Shown here: in pieces, positions 40,581-49,367 of the stretch
Layout of the letters: each line of letters opens with the position of its first letter
Numbering within the stretch: position 1 is the first letter of the stretch
NCBI RefSeq assembly: GCF_900109745.1
Contig: NZ_FOAV01000012.1
Location: 1 to 64,000 of the forward strand
Direction of reading: 5' to 3'
Length of the DNA stretch: 64,000 nucleotides
Origin: Roseateles sp. YR242
GTDB taxonomy: Bacteria > Pseudomonadota > Gammaproteobacteria > Burkholderiales > Burkholderiaceae_C
The notes under the pieces: generated by a model
The model's input: the letters and a program-made list of their open reading frames with translations, nothing else
Databases searched by the model: none
What the model was told of the DNA's origin: nothing
Program-made: the position numbers and the translations under genes

Positions 40581-40689
40581 CAGACTGAAATATTGCCGTT
40601 CAGCGCCGCTGTAGCTCATCTGGCGAATTGCAGGTGGGCACGCAAGCGCTGATGATCGTTGAGCTGCGAAGGCGTCCTTTATGCCTGGG

Positions 40690-40811
40690 GCCACACGGGC
40701 TGATGACGGTGACACCTGAGGCCTCGAACGTGCTGTGTCTCGCGTCGCGGCAGCGAACCCGTTGGCCGCCGCGATCGCTGCGATATAGCCATCGGCCGTG
40801 ACAGACGCCAT
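40690..40811 (-). pseudogene. VapC-type PIN-domain toxin remnant (C-terminal part, frameshifted)
   Basis: The minus strand encodes VTADGYIAAIAAANGFAAAT followed by RDTA. This matches the last metal-binding motif of PIN-domain VapC toxins (ADGYIAA...TRD). One base is then missing near 40730, and the next frame continues with FEASGVTVISP, the usual VapC end. The N-terminal half is not recognisable and no antitoxin is seen. Confidence 0.6.
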
Positions 40812-41021
40812 TCCGCCACCGTGGTGACGGAACGGAACGAGGCCTTCATCGCCTGGGCGTCGATCCACTCGGAACGCCTCCGAACTGAGCGCCCTGAACT
40901 GCGCACCCCAGCGGCGCTTATGCGTTTGCGGGCTACCCTAGCAACAATATCTTCCTATTCCTGCGGCCAGGCGGCACAACAGAATTCTCGTGTCCTCCAT
41001 CCCTCACGAAAAAGGAACGAG

Positions 41022-42398
41022 ATGCGTCCGACTCCAAGCGCCGCCAATTCACGACTGCCCCACTCGCTTCGCAACACCTGGCTCTGCGTTGCGCTTGCCG
41101 CAGCCGCCTTGCCGGCCTTGCCGGTATTGGCCGCACCACCGGCTTCGTCGCTCGCCACTCCGGACCAGATCTCGCTCGATGCCCTGGCTGTGCAGGTGAA
41201 CAAGGACAACAGCTATCCCGTGTTGAAGGCGCAGGCCAAAGCCGCCTATGCGCTGGCGTATGGCGGCAACGTCAGCACCGAAGCCGCCAGCCGGCTCGAC
41301 AACGCCATCAAGGAACTGGCGTTCAGCGCGATCCAGAAGGCGGTCAACAGCGACCCCTTCAATCCCAAGGTGTACTGGCTGAACGCTCCCCCGCACGACC
41401 TCCCCGGCGTGACAGTACCCGGCGGTCGTTATTCCTACGACAACCCGGACAACATCTACCGGATCATTCCCATCAACGGGTCATCCCGCTATGTCATCCA
41501 GGGCAAGCGCACCTTTCCCGGCCCGACTGACGTCACGTTCTCTTTGATCAGCAATCCGAACTCGCAGCAGACGGTGGCCATTCTGGCGGGCAACGATCTG
41601 GTCGTGAATCCGGATGGCAGCTTCACGATCACCGTGGACAGTTCACCAGCCGACGGCCGCGTCAATCACATCCAGTCCAATGGCCAGGCGCAGCAACTCT
41701 TCGTGCGCAACAACCTGGGCAACTGGAATACAGAGACGCCGGACATCCTCAGCGTCAAACGCCTGGACGACGGCACCACCCACGCCCCCAAGGACGCCTT
41801 CGCCATCGCGGCCACCGCGTGGCTGAACCTGCAGGAATCGATCGTCGACTACGGCGTCGGTGCGCTGGGGCTCAAGACGCACACCAATGCCGTCAACACC
41901 GTATCCACGCCATCCATTTCATCGACCCTGGGCACACTCACAACGCAAGCAAGCTCGTTCGGCCATTTCAGGCTGGCCGACGATGAAGCGCTGGTGGCAA
42001 CGGTCAAGACGGGCGGCGCAGGCTACCTGGTGTTCCCCGTGACCGACCCGTGGCTGGTGACGGTCGATCCCATCCAGCACCAATCCAGCCTCAACAATAT
42101 CCAGGCGACACCCAATGCCGATGGCAGCTTCACCTTCGTGCTCTCCGTGAAGGACCCCGGCGTGGCCAATTGGATTGATCCCGTCGGCTTGCATGAGGGC
42201 ACGCTGATGGTGCGGTGGCAGAACCTGCCGGCCACGAGCCCGGCCAGCGGTGGGCCGGCCATCGATACGCAGGTGGTCAAGCTGAGCAACCTGGCGAGTG
42301 TCCTGCCGGCTGGCACCAGGTATGTGACTGGCGATGAACGCACCGCGCAACTGGTCAAGCGCGCCGCGGGTTATGCCCGCAGGGCGGCGCTGCAATAG
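41022..42398 (+). CDS. Secreted DUF1254/DUF1214-type protein
   Basis: The 458-residue protein has an N-terminal signal (LRNTWLCVALAAAALPALPVLA). A C-terminal part resembles the DUF1254/DUF1214 family: DNIYRIIPINGSSRYVIQGK, LVVNPDGSFTITVDSSPADG and FVRNNLGNWNTETPDILSVK. The function of the family is not established. The start at 41022 has AAGGA six bases upstream. It is a single gene, converging on the DUF3617 gene. Confidence 0.7.
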   Translation: MRPTPSAANSRLPHSLRNTWLCVALAAAALPALPVLAAPPASSLATPDQISLDALAVQVNKDNSYPVLKAQAKAAYALAYGGNVSTEAASRLDNAIKELAFSAIQKAVNSDPFNPKVYWLNAPPHDLPGVTVPGGRYSYDNPDNIYRIIPINGSSRYVIQGKRTFPGPTDVTFSLISNPNSQQTVAILAGNDLVVNPDGSFTITVDSSPADGRVNHIQSNGQAQQLFVRNNLGNWNTETPDILSVKRLDDGTTHAPKDAFAIAATAWLNLQESIVDYGVGALGLKTHTNAVNTVSTPSISSTLGTLTTQASSFGHFRLADDEALVATVKTGGAGYLVFPVTDPWLVTVDPIQHQSSLNNIQATPNADGSFTFVLSVKDPGVANWIDPVGLHEGTLMVRWQNLPATSPASGGPAIDTQVVKLSNLASVLPAGTRYVTGDERTAQLVKRAAGYARRAALQ

Positions 42399-42465
42399 CC
42401 GTCAGGACCAGCTGATCAAGAGAGCGCGGGCAGCACCGGCATGGGCGCCACCCTCTCTTGCCGGC

Positions 42466-43032
42466 TCACTTCAACAGCAGCTCCACCAGCGCCGGATCCA
42501 TGCCCTTGGGCGCCTGGCTGCAGTCATCCTGCACCCACTTGTAGACGGTGGTCTGCTCCATCTTGATGGGCATGCCTTGCGCCGTGCCCTCCAGCTTCCA
42601 CCCCAAGGTGGCGCTGGTCTTGCCAGTGACCTTGTAGGTCCCCAACCCGCCGCCCTTGAGCTGGCCGTTGCAGCTCATCTGGATGCTGCCACTGGTGGAA
42701 TCGCTGGGCGACACCTGGAAGGTGCATTGCTCGGTGCTTTGCGGCTTGGGAAGCTCAAACGTCCCGGATTCCTGGCACGACAGGCTGGGTGAGCCTGCCG
42801 GCAGCCCCAGTTGCTGCATGCCCGCCACGAGGGCGCTCTTCTGCTGCGCCGTCAAGGCACCGTTGATGTCCAGAATCGTGGGCAGCTTCTTCCCATTCAT
42901 GGTGCCGGCCGAGCTGCTGGCCCACAGGCCAGGCTTGACGTTGACCGTCTGGGCTTGTGCGGCGCCCGTGCCCCACGTCAGCGCTGCGCCAGCAGCGACA
43001 GCAACACCGGCACGCAAGAAATTTGGCTTCAT
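42466..43032 (-). CDS. DUF3617 family secreted protein
   Basis: The 188-residue periplasmic protein has a signal peptide ending AQAQ and the DUF3617 opening VNVKPGLWASSSAG. Four cysteines (LSCQES, EQCTF, MSCNG and DDCSQ) probably form two disulfides. Function is unknown. It is divergent from the TonB-dependent receptor. Confidence 0.75.
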   Translation of the reverse strand: MKPNFLRAGVAVAAGAALTWGTGAAQAQTVNVKPGLWASSSAGTMNGKKLPTILDINGALTAQQKSALVAGMQQLGLPAGSPSLSCQESGTFELPKPQSTEQCTFQVSPSDSTSGSIQMSCNGQLKGGGLGTYKVTGKTSATLGWKLEGTAQGMPIKMEQTTVYKWVQDDCSQAPKGMDPALVELLLK

Positions 43033-43344
43033 CCCAAGTCATCCAACAAAGTGATGCGGCAGCTTAACGGCCGGACGCTGTCTCCCTGGGCCCCCCAACA
43101 GGGGACGGCAGCTCTGCCGATCCGCCGGCTGCAGGTCCGCCAGGAGGCGCCAGGCGACGCCAGGGGGCGCCCATCCCTGTTCCGGGCGCTCCTTCATGGG
43201 GCACCCTCCCCACCGGGAGCGTGTGTCAGCAAACGTACCCGAGTTGTTTCTGCGCGACTTCCCCGTATGTATCCCACTTTGCTGCGCTGACACGTCTTCC
43301 TAGACTGGCTCGTACGCCTCATCGGCCTTGCAGGGACACCAGTC
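43033..43344. promoter_or_regulatory. Divergent promoter region with 8-bp inverted repeat upstream of TonB-dependent receptor
   Basis: The 312-base gap has a perfect inverted repeat GTGTCAGC (43223-43230) and GCTGACAC (43286-43293), with flanking AAA/TTT that extends the symmetry. The 55-base spacing would suit a looping or dimer-of-dimers regulator. The regulator is unknown and promoter hexamers were not identified. Confidence 0.35.
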
Positions 43345-46182
43345 ATGAACCACTCGTTCGCGGGCGCTCGCCGCCGGCTTTGCCGCACCCCATCCGCCCC
43401 GCACCGCCTGGCTGCGGCATTGGGCCTGACCGCGACGCTCTCCCTGCTGTCACCACTGGCAGCCTTGGCGCAGGCAACGGGTACCCCACCCGGCACACCC
43501 ACAGCCGCCGACACCGCCCCGCAGAAGCTGGAGAAGGTCGAAGTCACCGGTTCCGCCATCAAGCGGTTGGCCGATGAAGGCGCCCTGCCCGTCCAGGTGA
43601 TCAGTCGGCAGGACATCGTCAAGGCCGGCGTCACCACGGCCGCCGAGTTGATGGCCACCGTTTCGGCCAGCAGCAAGGGGCTGACCGATGGTGTGAGCAT
43701 CGGCACGGGCGGCTTCAAGGACCAGATGGGCATGAACTCGGCCAACCTGCGCGGCCTGGGTACGTCGTCCACCCTGGTGCTGCTCAACGGCCGGCGCATG
43801 GCCAACTTTGCCTCCCCGGGCGATGACAACGGCGTGGACCTGAACAACATTCCCGCCGCGGCCATCGAGCGGGTGGAAGTGCTGCTGGATGGTGCCTCGG
43901 CGCTTTACGGCACGGACGCCATCGGGGGCGTCGTCAACTTCATCACCCGCAAGGACTTCCAGGGCCTGCAACTGGACGTCTACGGCGGGTTCTCCGGGGA
44001 GGGCGGCGCCGGCAAGCGCACCGGCTCCATCTCCGGCGGGCACGGCGACCTGGCGCGTGACGGCTTCAATGTCTTCGGCGTGCTGGATTTCCAGCGCACC
44101 GATGCCCTGCGTACCTCACAACGCCAGTTCATCTCGGACCTGCGCATTCCGGAGCGGCTGCCTCACCTGCTCTCCGGGGTGACCTTCCCCGGCAACATCC
44201 GGCTCAGCAGCGACCAGCGGGACTACCTGCAATCCGTCGGGTTCACGATCAACGGCAAGCCCATCGTGAACCGCACCATCAACCTCAGCGCGCCCGATTG
44301 CCAACCGCCGCACACGCTCTACCTGCCCGGCGGCATCGGTGGCGAGGATGCCTGCACCTACGACTACATGCGGGACCTGGAGCTCTACCCGAAGACCGAG
44401 AAGACCGGCTTCCTGGGCCGAGGCGTGCTGCAGATCAACGAGAACCACCAGGCCTTCGTCGAATACTCCTTCAGCCGCGCCCGCAGCTGGTACGTCGGCA
44501 CCAGCAACCGCATCGATGCCGAGCTGGATGTCGCCCTGATTCCGGCCCTGGCCAACACCGGCCTGGGCGACGCGCTGCCCGATGACCGCAGCATCCTCGT
44601 GCGCACCCGCATGATGGAGGCCGGCAACCGCGCCAGCCAGTTGACCAGCACCGGCAGCCGTATCGTCGTGGGCATGACCGGCACGGCTGGGGGCTGGGAT
44701 TACGACTGGGGCTACAACCAAAGCGTCAACCGCGTGTCCGACCGGGACGTTCGCGGCTACCTGCCGGAAGACGAGACGCTGCAGGCCTATGCGGACGGCA
44801 TCCTCAACCCGTTTGGGCCTTCCAGTGCGGAGGGGGTGGCGCTGTTGAAGTCACTCAACATCAACCAGGAAGTGCGGCGCGCCCGGGGTGTGATGGACTC
44901 GCTGGACGCCAAGATCTCGCGCACGCTGACGCGCCTGGACGGTGGCGACCTGGCGGTGGCGCTGGGGGCAGAACTGCGCCGCGAGAAGGCCACCTCCGCA
45001 GCCAGCGACCTGCTGATCTCGGACAACATCCTGGGAGACCCGTCGCCAGGCGATGCCCAGTTCACCAACAACTCGCGCAAGGTCTGGGCCGCCTATGGCG
45101 AGCTGCTGGCACCGTTCGCCAAGGGCTGGGAGGCGCAGCTCTCGCTGCGGCATGACCGCTACCAACGCATCGGTGCCACCACCAATCCCAAGGTCGGCCT
45201 GCGCTGGGCGCCGGTGCGCGAGCTGACGCTGCGCGCCTCTGCCGGTACCGGCTTCCGCGCGCCGTCGATGGATGACCTCTACCGCCCCACCAAGGTGGCG
45301 GTGACCTCGGTGCTGCCGGACCCCGTCTGCATGGCAGAGAACGACAACGACCTGAGCTTCTGCGCAGACGCCTGGGAGACCCATACGGCGGCCAACCCCA
45401 AACTGAAGCCGGAGAAGTCCCGCCAGTTCAGCCTGGGCTTCCTGGCGGACCCTTCCCCGCTTTGGAGCGTGGGCATGGATTACTGGAACATCCAGAAGCG
45501 CAACCTGATCAGCACGCTGGGCGACGACGTGATCCTGTCCAACCTCGCCAAATACGAGCCGCTGGTGCATCGCTACAACGAAAACGAAGGCCTGGCCGGC
45601 TGTGACTACGACCCGGACGATTCCGAGATCTGCTTCATCGAGCTGAACAAGGAGAACCGCGGGCGGGAGAAGGCCTCAGGGCTGGACCTGACGCTGCAGC
45701 TGCGGTCAGTGGCCTCGGACTGGGGTCGCTTCTCCGCGAAACTGGTGGGCACCTGGACGTTGACCTCCAAGCGGCAGACTGGCGATGGCGACCCCTACAT
45801 CAGCAACCTGGGGCGCTTTGTCACCGACGGCGTGGTGCAACGCTGGCGGCATCGGCTGAACCTGGACTGGGCGCGTGGGGACTGGAGTGTCAACCTGGCC
45901 AACAGCTTCTACAGCGGGTACACGGATCAGAACTCGGCCATCGACACCGACACCGGGACGGTGGTGGAGAAGAACAAGGTGAAGGCGTATTCGCTGTGGG
46001 ATCTGTCCGGGGGATGGGAGGCGACAAAGGCGTTGTCACTGCGGGCGGGTGTGAAGAACCTGTTCGACACCTCCCCGCCGTTCTCGAATCAGGCGTATTT
46101 CTTCATCTCGGGATATGACCCGAGTTACACCGACCCACGGGGAAGGTTCTTCTACCTCAGCGCGAGTTATCGCTTCAAGTGA
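43345..46182 (+). CDS. TonB-dependent outer-membrane receptor
   Basis: The 945-residue protein has a long signal peptide ending LAALAQA, a TonB-box-like segment (EKVEVTGSAIKRL), the plug domain (SANLRGLGTSSTLVLLNGRR and ALYGTDAIGGVVNFITRKDF) and a C-terminal b-barrel ending in SASYRF with a terminal Lys. The plug type (SAIKR...VNxITRKxFxG) is that of large receptors often used for oligosaccharides or other organic ligands. No exbB, exbD, tonB or catabolic genes are adjacent, so the ligand cannot be named. Confidence 0.92.
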   Translation: MNHSFAGARRRLCRTPSAPHRLAAALGLTATLSLLSPLAALAQATGTPPGTPTAADTAPQKLEKVEVTGSAIKRLADEGALPVQVISRQDIVKAGVTTAAELMATVSASSKGLTDGVSIGTGGFKDQMGMNSANLRGLGTSSTLVLLNGRRMANFASPGDDNGVDLNNIPAAAIERVEVLLDGASALYGTDAIGGVVNFITRKDFQGLQLDVYGGFSGEGGAGKRTGSISGGHGDLARDGFNVFGVLDFQRTDALRTSQRQFISDLRIPERLPHLLSGVTFPGNIRLSSDQRDYLQSVGFTINGKPIVNRTINLSAPDCQPPHTLYLPGGIGGEDACTYDYMRDLELYPKTEKTGFLGRGVLQINENHQAFVEYSFSRARSWYVGTSNRIDAELDVALIPALANTGLGDALPDDRSILVRTRMMEAGNRASQLTSTGSRIVVGMTGTAGGWDYDWGYNQSVNRVSDRDVRGYLPEDETLQAYADGILNPFGPSSAEGVALLKSLNINQEVRRARGVMDSLDAKISRTLTRLDGGDLAVALGAELRREKATSAASDLLISDNILGDPSPGDAQFTNNSRKVWAAYGELLAPFAKGWEAQLSLRHDRYQRIGATTNPKVGLRWAPVRELTLRASAGTGFRAPSMDDLYRPTKVAVTSVLPDPVCMAENDNDLSFCADAWETHTAANPKLKPEKSRQFSLGFLADPSPLWSVGMDYWNIQKRNLISTLGDDVILSNLAKYEPLVHRYNENEGLAGCDYDPDDSEICFIELNKENRGREKASGLDLTLQLRSVASDWGRFSAKLVGTWTLTSKRQTGDGDPYISNLGRFVTDGVVQRWRHRLNLDWARGDWSVNLANSFYSGYTDQNSAIDTDTGTVVEKNKVKAYSLWDLSGGWEATKALSLRAGVKNLFDTSPPFSNQAYFFISGYDPSYTDPRGRFFYLSASYRFK

Positions 46183-46213
46183 TGGCGTGGGGCGCTACGC
46201 CCCTGCCCTCACC

Positions 46214-46855
46214 TCACTCCACGATCAGCTGATACGTCACCGCCTGGTACATGCTGGGCAGGGAACCGCCGAATTCCACCGTATGCCGTCCAGGCGACAG
46301 CGGCTTCAACATGGCGTAGTAGCCGTTGGCCGCTGCCGGGTACATGCGGCGCGCCGGCAAGGCCTTGGCGCCCAGGTCGAAACAGGCTGGGGACAACTGC
46401 CGATGTTGCGCCATCTCGGTGAACCGAACACCATCTACCGCCAGCACCAGTCCTCCCGGTGCGTTGGTCAACCTGGCCGCGTCGGTCATCACCTGCATGC
46501 ACGAGACTTCATGGCCATACGGGGGATAAGCGACATAGTTGATCAAGGGAAAGAACAGGTACTTGCCTTGCGGCACATGGCAGGTCCGCACTGCACGCTT
46601 GGTTCCGTAGGTACCCGCCAGAAACCACACATCGCCACTCTGGCCGTTGGTGCATAAATCACCGGTCTTGTCGGCAATCGGGCTCATCTCCATGGGAAAG
46701 GAACCTGCCCATTCCCACCACCGCTGCGACCACAGGGCCTGGGAGGCACCGGCCACCGTGTCGTCCGGAGGCACCAGCACCGAATCTTCGGCATGGGCAA
46801 GACTGGCCATGACCAGTGCCAGGCTGGCGACAGCCCGCAGAGATGAATTTCGCAT
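46214..46855 (-). CDS. Hypothetical secreted protein with WWEW motif
   Basis: The 213-residue protein has a cleavable signal (LRAVASLALVMASLAHA). It then carries SQRWWEWAGSFPMEMSPIAD, GDVWFLAGTYGTK and conserved cysteines (DLCTNGQ, RTCHVPQG, SCMQV, PACFDLG). I have seen this layout in unnamed periplasmic proteins but know no function. The start at 46855 directly precedes the signal; longer starts up to 47020 are not signal-like. Confidence 0.6.
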   Translation of the reverse strand: MRNSSLRAVASLALVMASLAHAEDSVLVPPDDTVAGASQALWSQRWWEWAGSFPMEMSPIADKTGDLCTNGQSGDVWFLAGTYGTKRAVRTCHVPQGKYLFFPLINYVAYPPYGHEVSCMQVMTDAARLTNAPGGLVLAVDGVRFTEMAQHRQLSPACFDLGAKALPARRMYPAAANGYYAMLKPLSPGRHTVEFGGSLPSMYQAVTYQLIVE

Positions 46856-47006
46856 AAGTCGTGACGATCTGATCAGAACGGGCGCGATCATAATCACCCA
46901 GATGCCCGGGGTAATGTGACGCGAGACACCGCCAGAACATCCCGCATCACAGAACATGTCGGTGCGCCTTGCCACAGAGCATGGCCACCTCACGGGAGAG
47001 AATTGA

Positions 47007-47762
47007 ATGCCAGACCACACCGCGCTCCCGGCTCACGCTGGCAGCACCACCCCACAGACGCCCCAGACGGTGCACCCCGACCTCGTCAGCGAAGACTTCG
47101 TCCGCGTCGCCAGCTTTGCCTCACCCACCGAGGCCTACGTCCTGCGCGGCGTCCTGCTGTCCGCTGGCCTCTCCCCCCGCGTGACCGACGACAACACCGG
47201 CCAGGGCAACCCATGGGTAACCCAGGCCGTGAATGCGGTGGGTGTGCTGGTGCCGGGGCCGGAAGTGGGTGCTGCCCGTGATGTCATGGCGGCCTTTGAT
47301 GCTGGTGCCTATGAACTGCCGGACGAGGACACCACGGCACCGGCCGTTTTTGACACGCAACCGGCCCTGCTCTTCAACCCCGACCGCGCCGCACTGCTCA
47401 GCCTGCTGTTGACGCCCATCTTCGGCGTGGCCGTGCAGATGGCCAACGCCCGGAAGCTGGCCGCCCGTGAGGGCCGAATCAGTCAATGGATGTGGCTGGT
47501 CGTCCTGACCGCCCTCAGCCTGCTTGCGGTGTTGGGAACGCATGAGTTGAATCCGGGGTGGGCGGTCGCCTTCCGTGCCAGCATCTTTTCGCTGGGCGGC
47601 CTTACCGCCACCTGGTATTTCATCAGCGGCCGCTTCCAGAGCAAGCGCTTCATCGCTGCCTATGGCCCGCACTATCGGCGCAAGAGCCTTCTTGCGCCGG
47701 CCCTGGGCGCTGTTCTGGGTTGGCTGGTGTTGGGAGCGCTGCTGACTGAACTGACACCGTAG
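47007..47762 (+). CDS. Membrane protein with N-terminal DUF2007-like domain
   Basis: The 251-residue protein starts with a soluble domain of the DUF2007 type (FVRVASFASPTEAYVLRGVL, GVLVPGPEVGAARDVMA), a proposed signal-transducing PII-like fold. Three or four hydrophobic helices follow (LLSLLLTPIFGVAVQMA, MWLVVLTALSLLAVLG, GLTATWYFISG, ALGAVLGWLVLGALL). Role unknown. It converges on the mocR-type gene eight bases away. Confidence 0.7.
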   Translation: MPDHTALPAHAGSTTPQTPQTVHPDLVSEDFVRVASFASPTEAYVLRGVLLSAGLSPRVTDDNTGQGNPWVTQAVNAVGVLVPGPEVGAARDVMAAFDAGAYELPDEDTTAPAVFDTQPALLFNPDRAALLSLLLTPIFGVAVQMANARKLAAREGRISQWMWLVVLTALSLLAVLGTHELNPGWAVAFRASIFSLGGLTATWYFISGRFQSKRFIAAYGPHYRRKSLLAPALGAVLGWLVLGALLTELTP

Positions 47763-47770
47763 CGAGCCTC

Positions 47771-49162
47771 TCACACCGGCTTGTTCAGAAACGCCATGGC
47801 CCTCGGGTCATCCACATAGGTGACGTTGATCCGCAACCAGGGGCAAAGCGCCTGATCGGGCGTGAACACCGACCCTGGCGAAAAACTCACCCCACGCGCC
47901 GCCGCCCGCGCCACCAGTTCCGCTGCGTCGTCCACCCCCGGCCAACGCGCCCACAGGAACATGCCACCCGAGGGCCGGCAAAAGAGCTGCCAGCCAGCCT
48001 GGTTCAGCACCCGGCTGGCCTGCGCCAGTTGACGGTCCAGTCGCCGCCGCAGCCGCTCCACCAGTTTGCGGTAGCTGCCGTTTTCCAGCATCACCGTCAG
48101 CACCTCCTCCGCAAAACGGGAGGACGTGATGCTGGTCAGCATCTTGAGGTCTACCAGCCTCTTGACCAGTTCCGGCGCCGCCGCCACAAAACCCACCCGC
48201 AAGGAGCAGGAGAGGCTCTTGGAGAAGCTGCCGATGTAGATCACCCGGCGCAGTTGGTCCAACGCCGCCAGCCGCGGCGAGGCGCTGTTCTGGAAGTCCG
48301 CATAAATATCGTCCTCCACCACGTTGAATCCGTGTTTCTCCGCCAGCTGCAGGATGCGATGCGCGGTGGCCACGGAGATGGTGCTGCCGGTCGGGTTGTG
48401 GAAGACGCCATTGACGAAGAACAGCTTGGGCTGATGGGTCTCCAGCAGCCGCTCCAGCGCCTGCACGTCCGGGCCGTTCACGGTGCGTGGCACGCCCACC
48501 ATCTGGATGCCTTGCAGCTTCAGCAAGCCAAACAGGTTGTAGTAGCCCGGCGTCTCCACCAGCACCGTGTCCCCCGGCCGCAGCAGCAGCCGGATCAGCA
48601 GGTCCAGCGCCTGGCTCGCCCCGCTGGTCAGCAGGAACTGGTTGGCAGGGGCCTCAATGTCCATCGCAAACAGCCGCCGGCTCAGCGCCTTGCGCAGGCC
48701 GGGGCTGCCCAGTGGCGTGCCGTAGTCAAACAGGCCGCCCCGGTCCCGCCGGACGGTCTGTCGGATGGCGTACGCCATGTCTTCACTCTCCCGCCAGGCG
48801 TCCGGCAACCAGCCGCAGCCCAGCTTCACGCTGTCGCCCTGCTCGCGGAAGAGATGCCAGAGCTCGTCCGTGACGCTCTCCGCCTCCTTGGGGTTGGCCA
48901 GCCCGGCTGAAGGAAAACGCGAGGCCCCGTCTTCCACGTAATAGCCCGAGCCCGGCTGAGAGCGCGCCAGACCGCGTGTGACCAGCCGGTCGTAAGCCTC
49001 GATCACCGTATTGCGGCTCACGCCCAGGTCGGTCGCCAGGCTGCGGATGGACGGCAGGCGGGCGCCCGGTGCATACACCCGACGCCCGATATGGGCCTGC
49101 AGGCCCTGCTCCACCTGGTCGGCCAGCGGGGTGTCGGAGTCACGTTGGATCTGGAGATTCAT
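47771..49162 (-). CDS. MocR-type regulator (GntR helix-turn-helix fused to PLP aminotransferase domain)
   Basis: The 463-residue protein has an N-terminal winged helix (LPSIRSLATDLGVSRNTVIE) and a fold-type I aminotransferase domain. The PLP-lysine region is IGSFSKSLSCSLRVGFV and the PLP-ring Asp lies in VVEDDIYADF. MocR proteins use PLP as a cofactor for sensing amino compounds rather than for turnover. The gene diverges from the MFS exporter at the edge of the predicted cycloserine cluster. Cycloserine reacts with PLP, so this protein is a candidate product sensor; that role is inferred. The start at 49162 begins the conserved domain. Confidence 0.88.
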   Translation of the reverse strand: MNLQIQRDSDTPLADQVEQGLQAHIGRRVYAPGARLPSIRSLATDLGVSRNTVIEAYDRLVTRGLARSQPGSGYYVEDGASRFPSAGLANPKEAESVTDELWHLFREQGDSVKLGCGWLPDAWRESEDMAYAIRQTVRRDRGGLFDYGTPLGSPGLRKALSRRLFAMDIEAPANQFLLTSGASQALDLLIRLLLRPGDTVLVETPGYYNLFGLLKLQGIQMVGVPRTVNGPDVQALERLLETHQPKLFFVNGVFHNPTGSTISVATAHRILQLAEKHGFNVVEDDIYADFQNSASPRLAALDQLRRVIYIGSFSKSLSCSLRVGFVAAAPELVKRLVDLKMLTSITSSRFAEEVLTVMLENGSYRKLVERLRRRLDRQLAQASRVLNQAGWQLFCRPSGGMFLWARWPGVDDAAELVARAAARGVSFSPGSVFTPDQALCPWLRINVTYVDDPRAMAFLNKPV

Positions 49163-49198
49163 GGTCGGGCTCGGCGATGGGAACTGTTTCTGAAACGG

Positions 49199-49250
49199 AT
49201 GGGTACGGTTGGCCTTGGAAATGCGGAACTGTGTCTGTGCTTGTACCCAT
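49199..49250. promoter_or_regulatory. Candidate MocR operator: inverted repeat ATGGGTAC/GTACCCAT
   Basis: Perfect 8-bp arms at 49199-49206 and 49243-49250 are 36 bases apart, within the 205-base gap between the divergent mocR-type and MFS genes. Widely spaced paired sites are known for the MocR protein GabR. TTGTAC (49241) and TGCAAT (49264) with a 17-base spacer form a plausible MFS promoter that overlaps one arm. No footprint data; inference from sequence. Confidence 0.5.
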
Positions 49251-49367
49251 GTCATGACTATCCTGCAATCCAAGCGGGCCCCCATTGCATTGAATTCAGG
49301 GTGGGAGGTCCAAGGAGAAGGGGCCTCGACGCCACAGAGGTCCTCCAACGAGGGAGCTTTTGCAGGC

